DNA of 64,000 nt from Protostelium mycophagum (lineage: Eukaryota; Evosea; Variosea; Protosteliida; Protosteliaceae). Below the pieces are notes generated by a model. It was not told where the DNA came from and searched no databases. It worked only from the letters and a program-made list of their open reading frames with translations. The stretch is taken from positions 55,093-119,092 of the forward strand of contig KV920997.1 in the NCBI GenBank assembly GCA_002081555.1, read 5' to 3'. The translations under genes and the position numbers were made by a program. Below are positions 35,460 to 49,253 of the stretch, piece after piece (the first letter of the stretch is position 1; each line of letters opens with the position of its first letter).

Positions 35460-36021
35460 ATGTCGATGTCTGGCGCGATCCCAATATCGGCGCGAAACAA
35501 AAATGATGGATGGTTCCCCAACCCCAGAGACCTCAGCACAACACCAGGAGGAACAATTTATGCAACCACTCCAGGAGGCACTCGTATTGTATACGATAGA
35601 GAGGCTCTTCTCAAATTCCGTGAGTCACCACTAGCCAAAACACCCACAAAAGTCCTTCCACTCATCCCAGGAGTCACCGCTCCAGACGATCATGAGTTCT
35701 TGGTCCCCCACTCTCCTAAAGTGTTGGTAAGAGGATGATTCATGCAGTCATTTATCAATATTCAGCACAAGAAACACCTTTATAAAAAGATATTCCTGTG
35801 ATGGACAAAAAATGACTCGCACTTGCAAGTCAATAGAAGAATCTTTTGATTTACGTTTTCTAGAATCCTTTTGCTACTCCATTTGAAGCAAAGAAGAAGG
35901 AATCCACCAAAGTGCAGCCAGGTAATTTCACATCAACAGAAAATAAATGGGCTTCTTCTGATCTCGATCAGAGCCCGAGACTGTCAGCGATGAACCTGAG
36001 ATGTTTGACATGGACAAGTAA
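35460..36021 (+). CDS. EIF4EBP: eIF4E-binding protein (4E-BP)
   Basis: Translation repressor that competes with eIF4G for eIF4E and is released on phosphorylation by TORC1. Exons 35460-35726, 35864-35921 and 35972-36021 give 124 aa. The family signature is intact: TTPGGTRIVYDREALLKFRE contains the YxxxxL-phi eIF4E-binding helix (YDREALL). SPLAKTPTKVLPLIPGVTAP carries the second conserved Ser/Thr-Pro cluster and the non-canonical eIF4E-contact region. The last residues, EMFDMDK, match a TOS motif (FEMDI in animals), which binds Raptor. A second in-frame ATG lies two codons downstream. It is disordered and small, as usual. It lies directly after the START gene. Confidence 0.93.
35727..35863 (+). 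other. intron 1 of 4E-BP
   Basis: GTAAGA donor and TTTTCTAG acceptor; 137 nt. It sets the phase that puts FATPFEAKKKESTK and the TOS tail in frame. Confidence 0.85.
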
Positions 36022-36450
36022 GATAAATGGGCCGAGATGAAAGAGTATGACATTTCTCGAGTGTATTTCATTTGTGTTGATGATCAACTTTCATTTCACC
36101 AATGAGTGCGATTACACTCTTGCTTCATTTTATTTTGAGCCTCTGGAACAATGATGGGTCGTACATAAATCATTTTTTACTCTATTTGGAATTGTCATCA
36201 CCCCAATAATGAGCGGATTTGTCTGCTTATTCACAGTTTGTAAATTTCGAAACGTGGCCCATGATTTTGTTTGAGCTTGAGGTTGACAAACACTAAGCTT
36301 CACCTTAAATAACAATAAGATCAATCTGCTGTTGTTGAAAGCCGTCATGCAACAAGTTTTCCCCTTCTTTGGGTTTGTAAAAAAATTCTGAGCGTGGCTC
36401 GTTGTAGAATATTCTTCCAAAAAATCGGAAGTTGATTGGAACATACAGAG

Positions 36451-37379
36451 ATGGGAAAGTCACAGTGGAGACATGTAGTGCAGGAGAAGAACCACTATGA
36501 GCGTGGTCAGACGAGCTGGAATGTTGCCAAGGTGAGTTCCTTTATGATTTGAAAATCGATGATCATATTCTTAAAAATGTTCTAGGGGAACACTTTCCTC
36601 GAAAAAAAGAAAGATTACAAAGAGAGAGCAGAGCGAAGCAATGCGAAGAAGAAGTTCATGCAGGATCTGGCACAACAGGTGTGTTTTGTGTCATTATTCA
36701 CATCAATATATGTTCTGAGACGTGAAGATTGCCATGAAAAATCCAGATGAGTTTTCTGCAGACATGATGAAGAAACCAGAAAGGAAGAAGGAGAAGACAG
36801 AAAAAGAACAGAACAAAGCAAATGCTTCAGAATTGTCATACATGGTTACCAAACTCACAGCCGAGAGAAGTGTAATAATCACTATGACATCATCGTATTC
36901 ACGTCCTTAGAAAATCGCTCAATTAGAGAACAAAACACACATTACAGAAGGAAAGCCAGTTAACAAACATACAATTTTCGTGGACACAAAGAAGAAGGCC
37001 AAAAAATTTACACCAGCAGAACACTTCGACACCATCCCCGAAGTCCTGGACAGAGCTTACAACAGACCAAAGAAAGAACAATTAGAATCGGGAAGCCTAA
37101 TTGTCCACGGCGGTGATCAAGATCTGGAGAAGGACATCATCAAAGCTAGAGAAAAAAATTACAAGCTCATCCAGGCCAGAATGAACAGAGAGTCAAAATT
37201 AAGTGCTTTGGTTGAGAGACTTCAGAACCGAAAAAACCTGTCGGTAAGATCACAAAAATGAGTTAGAGATGAGATCGTGATGTGATGTGCAGATGAAAAA
37301 GACCAAGTTTGTGACTGTGAAGGATGTCAGCGGAACGGGCAGAACCGTGGCGAAATGGGAGTCTGTCAGGCAGAGATAA
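36451..37379 (+). CDS. UTP11: U3 snoRNP protein UTP11
   Basis: SSU processome component needed for 18S rRNA maturation in the nucleolus. Begins MGKSQWRHVVQEKNHYERGQ, then NTFLEKKKDYKERAERSNAK, EFSADMMKK, the conserved core NKHTIFVDTKKKAKKFTPAE, and a long basic helix EKNYKLIQARMNRESKLSAL. It ends KKTKFVTVKDVSGTGRTVAK, WESVRQR, with the WKxxRKR-like tail typical of the family. It is very basic and helical along its length. Four short introns are evident (at about 36531, 36679, 36871 and 37244), with GTGAG, GTGTG, GTAAT and GTAAG donors. It follows 4E-BP on the same strand by about 430 bases. Confidence 0.92.
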
Positions 37380-37735
37380 AAACAATTTTGTACAGACATT
37401 TTGCCCACTTCACTCGAAGATCAATTCCACGATCACCAGTCATTTCCTCGGATTTTTATAGACAAGAGGAACGAATGAAGATGAGTATTATTAAGATCTA
37501 TTGTTGACTGCCGAGACTGTCCAAGGCCGTATCAATGCGCAGCACCTTGGACGCATGGGACTTCTGGGGCTTTACAGTTTCGCCTCTAAGACCGCCAAAA
37601 CTAATCCTCCATTGTCACTTTGTACAGCAGCAACAATAATTCTTTTCGATCATCTTATTCCAACTTGTCTGTCAATGTCTATAATGTGAACTTGGTTTGT
37701 TTAGATGATGAATAACAGAAGAAGTACTCCTCAGT
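37380..37735. other. short convergent intergenic region
   Basis: Lies between the UTP11 stop and the katanin-like stop on opposite strands. A 62-codon plus-strand open frame (37501-37689) has no recognisable features and is probably chance. Confidence 0.4.
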
Positions 37736-40127
<2,392 letters not shown>

Positions 40128-40174
40128 TCACCAGATGAGCCAGGCTGAAAATACAACTGGACGTAAATGATAAG

Positions 40175-40437
40175 CTACCTACTTCCTCTACAACCGTGCT
40201 CGTATATTCCAAATGGTATCATTGGGACGACGAGCACATCAGCCAGCCCAACAACAACTTCAAAGATATGCAACAGAATGTTTGAAGATAGGAGAGTGTT
40301 TCCTGGCTTGCATCAATAAAAGAAGGATTCTTCATGTAATCTCAACAGACTGCGCACCTGTAATCTCAGGCTGCGCACCTGTGGTCTCCTCTTCGCTCAT
40401 CTTTTCCAAAAGATCTGGAAGATCTGGTGTTGTCATG
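40175..40437 (-). CDS. possible short protein, overlapping the katanin promoter
   Basis: ATG 40437 opens MTTPDLPDLLEKMSEEETT. A GTGCG donor and a GCCAG acceptor would join it in phase to NTLLSSNILLHIFEVVVGLA, DVLVVPMIPFGIYEHGCRGS, ending before the katanin start on the same strand. This gives about 62 residues with one hydrophobic segment. The donor lies in a 23-nt direct repeat containing CTGCGCACCTGT. The opposite strand is open too, so the call is weak. Confidence 0.3.
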
Positions 40438-40514
40438 ATCGATCATCTTATTTTCACGTTAACCGGAGATTTCAAAAGTCGGAATATTCGAATGATCTGG
40501 ATTTGGGCACTTCG

Positions 40515-42058
40515 ATGATCTGCAGAGAATGTGGACATGAGCTCTTGCAACACATTCAACAAGATCCAGCTCCAAAAAAAGAAGTCATCTTTGGAAAGCG
40601 AAAGTCAAAGTTGGGATATTATGAAGCGGCACAGAGATTGTTGTTCAAGACAATGCTTAGTTTGATCATGAACTGTGATGTGACTCCAAACATTCAGCCG
40701 ATTGTTGGCTCAATCTGGATGAAATATTTGGAGGTGACCTCTTCGACAGATAGGTTCGCCGATCATTGTAATTGACAATTTAATTTGATCTGATCAAGCC
40801 AGGACTAAACATCTTATATCAAAGTTGTTGATCATTTGTTATGTGGCTTGTTTATACGTGAGATTTCCAGTACTGCCAAATACCTTCATCGAATGGATCA
40901 AAGAGGAGAAACTTCCTATTTTCAATGGTGCGTCATATTCAAGCCAAATGGAAGATCATTTTATCCAGGCAAAAGTCCCTTCATTTTTTGGCCTCATGAA
41001 TTAGAGAAGGGAGTGTTTGGACAATTACAACAAGCTTTTCCAACACCAACATTATCGGTACTCTTTATAAAGAAAAGATCAGAAAAACTAATATTTTCAG
41101 ACACTGTTGGAAGACGTTCGAGACATGTGCATGTTGTTAAAAATAGAACCGGTCATCAACATGGAAGCCGTGATCTTGCAAATGACAAAAGTTTTATACT
41201 TTGATGCCTCTTCAAGAGCCAGGATACATCGCTATTCCTGTGTGCTGTTGAAAAGATATTTAAAAAAGTATGCACAGACTTCAGGTACACGTCATCACAA
41301 TGCCAAATCGACACATGTCGACGTGTTCAAGATTTGATAAGCCAGTGCTGTTGCATAGATCAAATTTTTTTAACAAAAATCACAAATATTTATTCACACA
41401 AGTAGTGATGCAGGATTCTTTTGATTATACAATAGCCTCTGCTGTCTTATTGGTTACTATAAGGTTGCTATGCAACTGTGACAAATCGATAATGGACAAG
41501 CTGGAGCTATTTTTAGTCACAAAAGAACAAAAGCAATCGAAGGAAGGGGGGTCAGTCTGTAAAACAAATTTCATTGAGAATTCATACGACACAGGAAGAC
41601 CAATTCATCGAGAGACGGCGTTGTAGACGGAGTTGTAGATATGATACGTCAAGAGGAGACGCACAGATCTGACACGAGTGGAGGTGAGATCAAATCGAAG
41701 ATTACAAACACTTTACTGCAACGAGAATTGTGGTTCACTGTCCTTCTCCTTTTGTCCAAGAGATGCCAAAATAACATTGACGAAATCAGAGTTTCAAATA
41801 GTAAGTACAGACACAGGATTCTTTTCACTCCCAAAAATAGATGAGACAACCATTAGATACAAGAAGATGGTAAGTCAAAATATTCATATTAATATGATGT
41901 AAAATTGTGAGATATTTGATTCTTTACAGTATAAACGGCGAGGCCAAGTTCCAAACAGCAATCTACTGGACATCTTGATAAGACAGGCGGGTGGCACAGA
42001 GAGACATATTCTGAATCAAATGGAAGCTGTGGAGAAGTGTGTTGACGGCTTACTGTGA
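40515..42058 (+). CDS. possible RNA polymerase I initiation factor (Rrn7/TAF1B-like)
   Basis: Starts MICRECGHELLQHIQQD, a single CxxCG zinc-ribbon half at the extreme N-terminus, then RKSKLGYYEAAQRLLFKTML, SLIMNCDVTPNIQPIVGSIW, MKYLEV. Later exons read PNTFIEWIKEEKLPIF, EDHFIQAKVPSFFGLM, TLLEDVRDMCMLLKIEPVIN, ASAVLLVTIRLLCNCDKSIM, and NLLDILIRQAGGTERHILNQ, MEAVEKCVDGLL. An N-terminal ribbon followed by a cyclin-like helical body with a late CDKSIMDKLELF helix is the plan of Rrn7/TAF1B, but the similarity I can judge by eye is modest. Introns are short; the longest intervening stretch is near 41510-41690. An AATAAA follows the stop by about 40 nt. Confidence 0.45.
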
Positions 42059-42334
42059 ATGATCGGTTAGATGCGAACTGAAGTCGATCAACCCACAGAA
42101 AATAAAACATAAAGACCTGACAATGTGAAAAAAGGCCCACACTGAGGGCAGCCTCTGGACTCTATTCTTTGCAGCTGTCGTCAACATAAATATTTCAAAT
42201 TTCAAGTTGAAAAATTGTTTTGATTAATTAAAATTGTTGACTCGCTTTCAGCGGAATTTCGCGAAAGTCCCACGATGACAGGATAAAGCCAAAGAGCAAT
42301 CCCAACACCACGAACGAAATGACGACGACACACT

Positions 42335-43645
42335 ATGAGGCGACAGATAATCAAGAGACCGTTCGCCTTAGAGTGAGAATCATCTTCGGTCGATAGTGGG
42401 CGAATGGTTGATGATCAAATTCAGAAACGATTATCCAACCTTGAAGAAGAGTTACGATTGACAAGAAGTACCGCAGAAGCTGCGTTACAATCCCAGTATA
42501 GACGTAGTGAGATCCAACTACAAGCAGCACTTGATCACATTGAGGTTTTAGAACAACGTCAACAGCAAATCACCGAGGAGAAGGTGAGAGATTGTATTCC
42601 CGTATCACCGTAACAGTTTTAGAGGGTGGAGGAAGGGAGAATGCGGAAGGAATATGAGGAAAGGATCGCTGCTGCCCGACAAGAAAAGATGAAAGCCATA
42701 GAGTCTGTGAGTGGTACACATTTTGCTCGCGACTCAATAGCGCAGATGTTGAAACAGAATCAACTGAAGACACATCAACAAAGAGTAGAAAAGCAGGAGA
42801 GAACATTCAACGTCTTAGCATCTTTCGAACGAGAATTGAGCTGTCTCGAAACAAAAGTACTCTGCCATCATTTTTGAAAATGTACATGACATCATCAAGG
42901 TCCAAAACAAGACGAGTCCACGCCGCGATTCGACAAAAAACCCGGTCCAAGATGTTGAGATCGAACAGACCAGCCAAGCGCTCGAACGCCTTTTGGAAGA
43001 GATTAAGAACGAAAGAGCAGGACTCCAAGTCCACATCGGTATTTCTTCGTCCTCTTACAACCCTGAATAGTCAAGGACAGAAAGAGAATCAGTTGGTAAC
43101 ACTTCGTGCTGAGTACGACGCTGCACCGACATCACCTCTTCATGTGAGGGAACCAATAGTGGAGGTGATTCTGTCATGAAAAAATCGAAAATTACGGGAC
43201 TGATCGTTTCAGCTTCTAAAGCAGAGGAACGAGGATTTAGAAGCTTCTCTTGATAACTCTGAATATTTTCGAGAATTATACCAGAAGCAGAGTGAACTCA
43301 CGAGATCATCGGTCAACATCATCTTGGAGGAGGTCAGTTTTGTTTTCTCTTCTGTTGAGATGATTTGTCGTGAATTCTAAATACTCTTCTTTGTCAGAAG
43401 GATTGGACTTTGTTGAGTAATGCAGGTCTTAGACATCACAAGGAAGATGGACATGAATAACCAGATGATGATCGATCACAAACCTGATGACGCCCTCTCA
43501 GAGATACTGATGGGCCAAAAACAGCTCATATCAAGATTACAAACACTTGTACAGGTGAGTGCCGATGGGTCGTTGTAGACTGAAACTCCAGGCGGGAACG
43601 GCTCTTTCAGACCCAGAGACCTCGAATCAGACAAGGGCTTTGTGA
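42335..43645 (+). CDS. long coiled-coil protein
   Basis: Best start is ATG 42335 (MRRQIIKRPFALDGRM), spliced over a 24-nt intron (GTGAGAATCA...TAG) into VDDQIQKRLSNLEEELRLTR. Translation from ATG 42404 alone is the alternative. The rest is heptad-rich: LQAALDHIEVLEQRQQQITE, MRKEYEERIAAARQEKMKAI, RVEKQERTFNVLASFERELS, TSQALERLLEEIKNERAGLQ, LKQRNEDLEASLDNSEYFRE, and a final AGTALSDPETSNQTRAL. It is probably a centrosomal, ciliary or cytoskeletal protein; no specific family is recognised. Most introns are 40-70 nt. Confidence 0.65.
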
Positions 43646-43900
43646 TAAACATTGAAGACGATATTTGTATTGGGATTCACAACCGGCTCTCTTCTTTGTC
43701 TAAGAAGTAATACCGAACCAAAGATAAATCTTTCTTCAAGAGTTGAATGACTAATGGCACCCCGTTTGCTGATTCAAAAATGGAGCATTCTTCGTCGTTC
43801 ATCTACATCGTTTAATGCTGAAGTTTTACAATTTTGAAAATCTTCACATTCCAATAAAATTGGTGAACAGGACCAATAATGAAAAATTTATACAGTGGCT

Positions 43901-44055
43901 TGTATTACCCCGCGGACACACATTTGTACACCTCACCAGTTGCCATACGATACACGGTAACACTAACGTGTCACTCACAGCAACAGAGCGGTAGTTACCG
44001 CAATTATTTTCATTTTGAAAATGGTACAAATTCGTGTCCGTGGGGTAATAATACA
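43901..44055. mobile_element. MITE-like element beside the phosphoglycerate mutase end
   Basis: Imperfect terminal inverted repeats of about 30 nt (43901-43929 and 44024-44055) share TACCCC, GGACAC and ATTTGTAC. The interior contains ACACGGTAAC, AACGTGTC and GTAGTTACCGC, motifs shared with the dispersed CGGTAAT/ATTACCG hairpins. There is no open reading frame. It sits about 50 bases past the truncated end of the mutase. Confidence 0.65.
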
Positions 44056-44105
44056 TTTTCAGAAAAATTAATTATCAAAGAATCAAAGAAATAAAAGAGT
44101 TATTA

Positions 44106-44828
44106 TCAACAAAAAATCACCTTGCAGAGGAGCTTCATGAAAACTCGAATATTGCTTCCATGAGCCACAACAATCAACTTCTTTCCTTGCATCATCTTCA
44201 CGCTCATGTCATCCCTGTATAGAGGCACGGTCCTGTCGACAATATCCGCAAGGCATTCAGACCTTGGGATCTCTGAGGGATCGAGTCCACTGTACATCGG
44301 GTCATGACCAGGCCATCGAGGGTCTGAAATGTCGACAGGAGGTGGGGGTATGTCGTATGATCTCCTCCATATTTGAACCTATAACATCAGATGACGTCAT
44401 CATGATATCATGAAAACGTGAACCTGTTTACTTCCATATTTCTTCTTCGATTGTGATTTATCCTCTCCTTGCAATTGGCCGTACATTCTCTCATTGAGAC
44501 GCCATGTCTTTATTTCTGGAATGTGTTCGAGACCCATCTCCTCCAATACGAGATGTAAAGTCTTGATCGACCTTCGAAGGGAGCTGCTGTATGCATAATC
44601 AAATGTGAATCCGTGTTGTTGAAGAAGTCTTGCCGCTTTTCTGGAGTCTTTGATACCCTAAAGAACACATGAGATTATTACAGAAATATTGATGTCAATT
44701 TGTAATATTACCGAATCGGCGAGGTGAATATTCTGCCATCCTGTGAATCGATCCTCCACGTTCCATTTACTTTCAGCGTGTCTCATGATCACAAAATTGA
44801 CCGTTTCTTCTGTCTCATTCACGCTCAT
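44106..44828 (-). CDS. phosphoglycerate mutase (dPGM), C-terminus missing
   Basis: Interconverts 3- and 2-phosphoglycerate in glycolysis. The start MSVNETEETVNFVIMRHAES has the catalytic histidine, with RHA in place of the usual RHG. Then WNVEDRFTGWQNIHLADSGI, FTFDYAYSSSLRRSIKTLHL, KTWRLNERMYGQLQGEDKSQ with the catalytic Glu, VQIWRRSYDIPPPP, and the second histidine in VVAHGSNIRVFMKLLCK. The family normally continues about 40-60 residues (HLEGIS... and the substrate-closing tail). Here the frame runs past a possible GTGATT donor and stops at VIFC. No further exon is visible before the MITE-like element at 43901-44055. It is either truncated or its last exon is unrecognisable. AHGSN replaces the common AHGNS. 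Confidence 0.8.
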
Positions 44829-45090
44829 CTTGTGAGCGGTCTATTGTGTTTTAGAAGGAAACTAATTTTGTCGCCTGATGAAATGTATGTATGGAGGGAA
44901 TATTACCTTCGTTTCCCCGAGGTGATAAAAGGCTGTTCTTGTCGCAGCAGAAATGACATGCACTTTCAAGACGGAACATTTGGTCCAAATGACCGTTTTT
45001 AAATTCTGGCGGGATTTTAAAATTTTCAAGTTTAAGGTAAAAAAATCATTCTCGTTCGCAACCGAACGATCTAACCACAACTCTTTAAAC

Positions 45091-46499
45091 ATGAACACCA
45101 TGTCAACACCCATGAAGCGCACTGCTTCTCCTTTTAAAACTCCGCGCTCAGCAAGATCAGTGAAGAGGACTCCGACGGTGAGTAAAGACATTTATTTAAA
45201 GTTACATTTTCTGATGTGATTCTTAGAGTGATCGATTCATACCTTCGCGTGCCAACGGCGCCGAATTAGAGGTTTGCAACTTCCTCCTCGGTCGTGAGAA
45301 CCTCTCGCCCAATACAGCGGAAGATACCAACTCTGATAAGGAAAGATACAAGCAGATCCTGTCCAACCAATTCTTTGGAGGACGAGTTCAACCAGGATCA
45401 ACTGCCAAGATGCTTCTCTTTTCTCCATCTACCCCCTCTAAAGACGCCATACCAACGCCAACCGTCTCTTCCAAGAACGTATACCAAGGCAAGCTCACCA
45501 GCGACAAGATCTTAGATGCCCCTGCCCTTGTCAACGATTATTATCTTAATCTTCTCGACTGGTCTGCCCACAACGTTATGTCCATCGCCCTCTCCGACAC
45601 AGTATACCTTTATGATGTTAAGACCTCTACCATCGCTGCTCTCCCCAAGCACGAAGATCTCATCACCAGTGTCCAATACAGCACTGATGGAAGGACTTTG
45701 GCTGTAGGAACCAATGACGCTTGCGTGCAGTTGTGGGATGTCGAAAGACAGCTCATCACTCGTAGTTGGCAATCTCATTCCTCTCGTGTCAACGCCCTCA
45801 GCTGGAACGACTCCATGTTATCCTCGGCCTCTAAAGACCAAACCATCATCAACCACGACACACGCCTTAGATCTCCAGCTGTCTCCATCTTTGAAGGACA
45901 CACCCAAGAGGTCTGCGGCTTGAAATGGTCCCCTAATGGAACTCAATTGGCCTCTGGCGCGAACGACAACACCTTAAAGATCTGGGAATTAAGATCCACG
46001 TCTGCCAAATTTGATCTAAGACATCACACCGCCGCCGTGAAGGCTCTCGATTGGTGCCCTTGGAAGTCAGACCTCTTGGCCTCTGGAGGGGGTGAGTGAC
46101 ACAATGCATCACTAAAAATCCCAACTCATTCTGAATGCAGGTACCGCAGACCGCTCCATCCGCTTTTGGAACACTCAAGCTGGAACCTGCCTCGACAACA
46201 TCGACACAAAGTCCCAAGTCTGCTCCATCAAGTGGTCCACCAAATCCAGACGTCTGGTGTCTTCCCACGGATTCTCAGAGAACCAGTTGGTCGTCTGGGA
46301 CTATCCCTCCATGAAGAGGGTTGCAGAACTTACTGGACACGAGGCCAGAGTCTTACACCTCGCCATGGGCCCAGACCAGCGCATCGCCTCGGCTGCCGCC
46401 GACGAGACGTTGAGACTGTGGACCGTCTTTGGCGAGGAGAAGGCCGGTAAGAAGGTCCAGTGCAACAAGGGCTCCATGAGGCAATTAGAGATCAGGTAA
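45091..46499 (+). CDS. Cdc20/Cdh1-type APC/C activator (WD40)
   Basis: Activates the anaphase-promoting complex and recruits substrates. Begins MNTMSTPMKRTASPFKTPRS; the N-terminal box SDRFIPSRANGAELEVCNFL is followed by NLSPNTAEDTNSDKERYKQI and the KILDAPALVNDYYLNLLDWS motif that opens the seven-bladed WD40 propeller. Blades show VQLWDVERQL, TIINHDTRLRSPAV, LKIWELRS, IRFWNTQAGTCLDNIDTKSQ and LRLWTVFGEE. The protein ends RQLEIR, an IR tail that docks on APC3. The DRFIPSR C-box-like region fits Cdc20/Fzr; I cannot separate Cdc20 from Cdh1 with confidence. Two short introns are placed at about 45180 and 46092. Confidence 0.92.
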
Positions 46500-47039
46500 G
46501 GGGCCGGCAAGTGTTTGTGTGTCTCCACGAAAGATATTGCCGGCCGTTTCGAATTGTCTTCGAAATTTCAATATTTTTTCGTTATTTTGAGAAGAATCTT
46601 CTGTACATTTTGTGTAAAAATGAAGCACAAGAACATGAGACGCACAAAAGACTTCGCCCAACCGCGTAAAAATTGCTCACACGTGTCCGAGGGCGAGTGT
46701 TCACGTTGCATCTACGGACCAACATGAGCATTCGTTCTAGGACAAGCAGTGGAGAGTTGTTTTCCGACATGTGATCATCGATAATTCGCAGACGGAAGAT
46801 GGGAATGACGTCGACAGGGTGATCAATGTGAGAGACTGGGGGTCAAGAATATGACGTGGTGCTCGGATTGTACAGGGGTGGGGTAAGTTGATGTCATCTG
46901 GCTACAATGACCTTGTACAGACCAGACACATGTTGATAGAACATCTTGTCCAGTTGGTAAATATCGTCAGAGACATCATCAGAAAGCACCTTGAATAAAA
47001 CTCCAAAATCAAAAACTGTTTCATTACAAGACAAACAGG
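46500..47039. other. convergent intergenic stretch
   Basis: Between the Cdc20/Cdh1 stop (+) and the FAD oxidase (-). Short open frames on both strands look like chance. The oxidase could extend a further exon into this region. Confidence 0.4.
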
Positions 47040-49172
47040 TCACATTCCTTTGTAACACTCCCATCGTGGAGAGTCCACGGAGGATCCTACTCCATGCCAT
47101 ACTTGAAAGTGGTTCTGTGGGTCATAAACCGCCTTCACCTGTTTCAGCCTCTGGTAGTTGCTTCCCCAATATGCGGTGGCCCAGTCCGGTTCATTTATGT
47201 CTGACTGTAATGTCTCAGCTGATGTCTTTACAAAGACGCACCTCGCCAAAGTAGACAGCTCCATCAGGTGCATATTCGCGTAAGCGCTGGATCGTGGAAC
47301 TGCTCGCTAGTACATGCCATAATGACTTGTACTATCAAGAATCAAATTTATTGATTTACAAGACAGAGGATGTTGGTGTGTTACTTACCCATGCTGGATT
47401 GACGCTTGTTCCAATGTCTGCAAGATCCATCTTGGTCGGTGCTGCTATTCCGACCACAACGAACGAGTATGGGTTTTCAGCGAAGCTCTGAAATAGTATG
47501 GAAGCAAGCCCGGAGGAGTTTGAGACGAAGTGATGACGAGGGATGACGCGAGAAGGTGATGACCCACCACCATGAGAGGCAGAGCCAGGTGACCCAAAAT
47601 TGGTCATGTAGAAATCGAACCATGAAGGGTATCTTCTAAAGATATCACTTCCATCCACATTTTGGGTCTGATTGGTGCTGATCATGTTGTTTCGAGCCAA
47701 CCAAGAGAGCAGAGGTTTGAAAACTTGGGTGAACTCTGTGTAATTTCCTTCTGAAGCGGGAAGAACCGCGATGATGTTGAGATTGCCTGCCGTGATGATC
47801 GACGCTCCACCCACCCCCAAATCACCAAGCGCAGGAGCCAACTGCACCCATTGAAGGAGCAGATCCCGAAATGTGCTGTTGAGACTTGTGTGTATACTGA
47901 TCGACGCGTAATATATCTCTGACTGAGGCCTTGTTCGATACGTAATTGATGTGGTGACACCCCAGGTCCCCCCGCCTCCTCCCCGTACAGCCCAGAATAG
48001 ATCTGGGTCTGAACATTGGCTGATTTTTCGAAGGACTCCATCTGCTGTGACTATTTCCATCTCTATAACATTGTCGGCAGCAAGCCCATATGAAGGTGTG
48101 AGAAACGAGTGACCTCCCCCAAGAACATAACCTCCCGCCTGGCATTGTTCAGAAACCGTTTATGTTACACTGCTATCACCGATCCGACGCTTGTGGCGAG
48201 ACCTCCAACAACGTGTACCCCGTTCTCATGCGCTGCGGTGTAAGCCTACAAGATTAGTTGATGTTGTGATGACGTCACTGATGTACCTCCATCCACTGTA
48301 CACCAGCTCCGAGCGTAATCGCTCCTGCATATTGCCGAGCACAACCGGCAGGTGTGAAGGTATTGACCACACGTATGTCCTTCATCTTGTGCGTCCAGAC
48401 GGCGACGCCACCTTTTCCCGCACTCCGACCTGTTAGGTCATGTCCGGTGTTCTTCACAACTATTCGGAGATTTCTTTGCACGACAAACTGTACATATTTT
48501 TGTACATCTGCTGAAGAAGTTGCGTGGACTGCGAAGTTGGGCACATTGCCTTGCGAACAGGTCCCATTAGAAAGGCCCGAGGCATCACACTGTGCTTTAC
48601 CACATCCTTCCCACCCAGTGAACTGGTAGGAAGGAAAGTGATCATCTAGGGGTATCAATTATTGAGGACAAGTGTTCGTACTCACATCTATATGTGACGT
48701 TTAAAGCATTACTGGAATATTCTTCACACTTTCTCTTATTGAAATTGTTATCTCCTGTGAATGGTGTCAATACCACATCAAAGAAACATATGTCACCTTG
48801 GTAACAGACAGCAGCCAACGGCCTCTCAGCGTACATATTACCTCCCACTGATTTGTTGAATTGTTTCAACTCTGATAAGTCGGGGAAACAGCCATCTCCA
48901 GGAAAGCAGAGAGACGCCTTGTATATGTTGTTGCTACGGACCTCAAAGACAGCCACCAGTATGACGACGAGTGCGAGTGAAATAATTGTCATAGAGGTGG
49001 CAATCACAACAATCACACGTCTGGTACCAGACACTTTGAGGAATTGTATTAAACCCTCCTCTTCCTGAGCCTCTTTGATCCGTTCCATTGGAAAATGAAT
49101 GGAACGCTGTGGTCCTGAAGCCAAATTCCAGCGGGTCATTCTCTGAAAGAAAAATCGGCCGTGAATTGCCAT
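47040..49172 (-). CDS. membrane-anchored FAD-linked oxidase (berberine-bridge-like)
   Basis: Type II membrane protein: a short cytosolic N-terminus (MTRWNLASGPQRSIHF, MERIKEAQEEEGLIQFLKV), one membrane span (VIVVIATSMTIISLALVVIL, VAVFEV), then a secreted catalytic region. The FAD-binding domain reads NVPNFAVHATSSADVQKYVQ, LRIVVKNTGHDLTGRSAGKG with the flavin-attaching histidine, GAITLGAGVQWMEV, and GGGHSFLTPSYGLAADNVIE. Substrate and BBE domains follow: FWAVRGGGGGTWGVTTSITY, YWGSNYQRLKQVKAVYDPQN, HFQVWHGVGS. Substrates of this family include carbohydrates and alkaloid-like compounds; none is deducible here. The first exon lies in copy 1 of a 217-bp tandem duplication that also contains an inverted core, making the start (49172 or 49139) ambiguous. 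The stop at 47040 is provisional. Confidence 0.85.
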
Positions 49173-49253
49173 CACCGACGGGTCGCTTCCTTTGAACTAC
49201 CGTCTTTAAGATTTTTGCGTACCGCAGATTCCCTCAGACAGGAGGTCCGGGAT
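49037..49253. repeat. tandem duplication, copy 1
   Basis: Begins TGAGGAATTGTATTAAACCC and matches 49254-49470 at nearly every base except the central 38 nt (49152-49189), which is the reverse complement of the same stretch in copy 2. It contains the first coding exon of the FAD oxidase. Confidence 0.9.
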
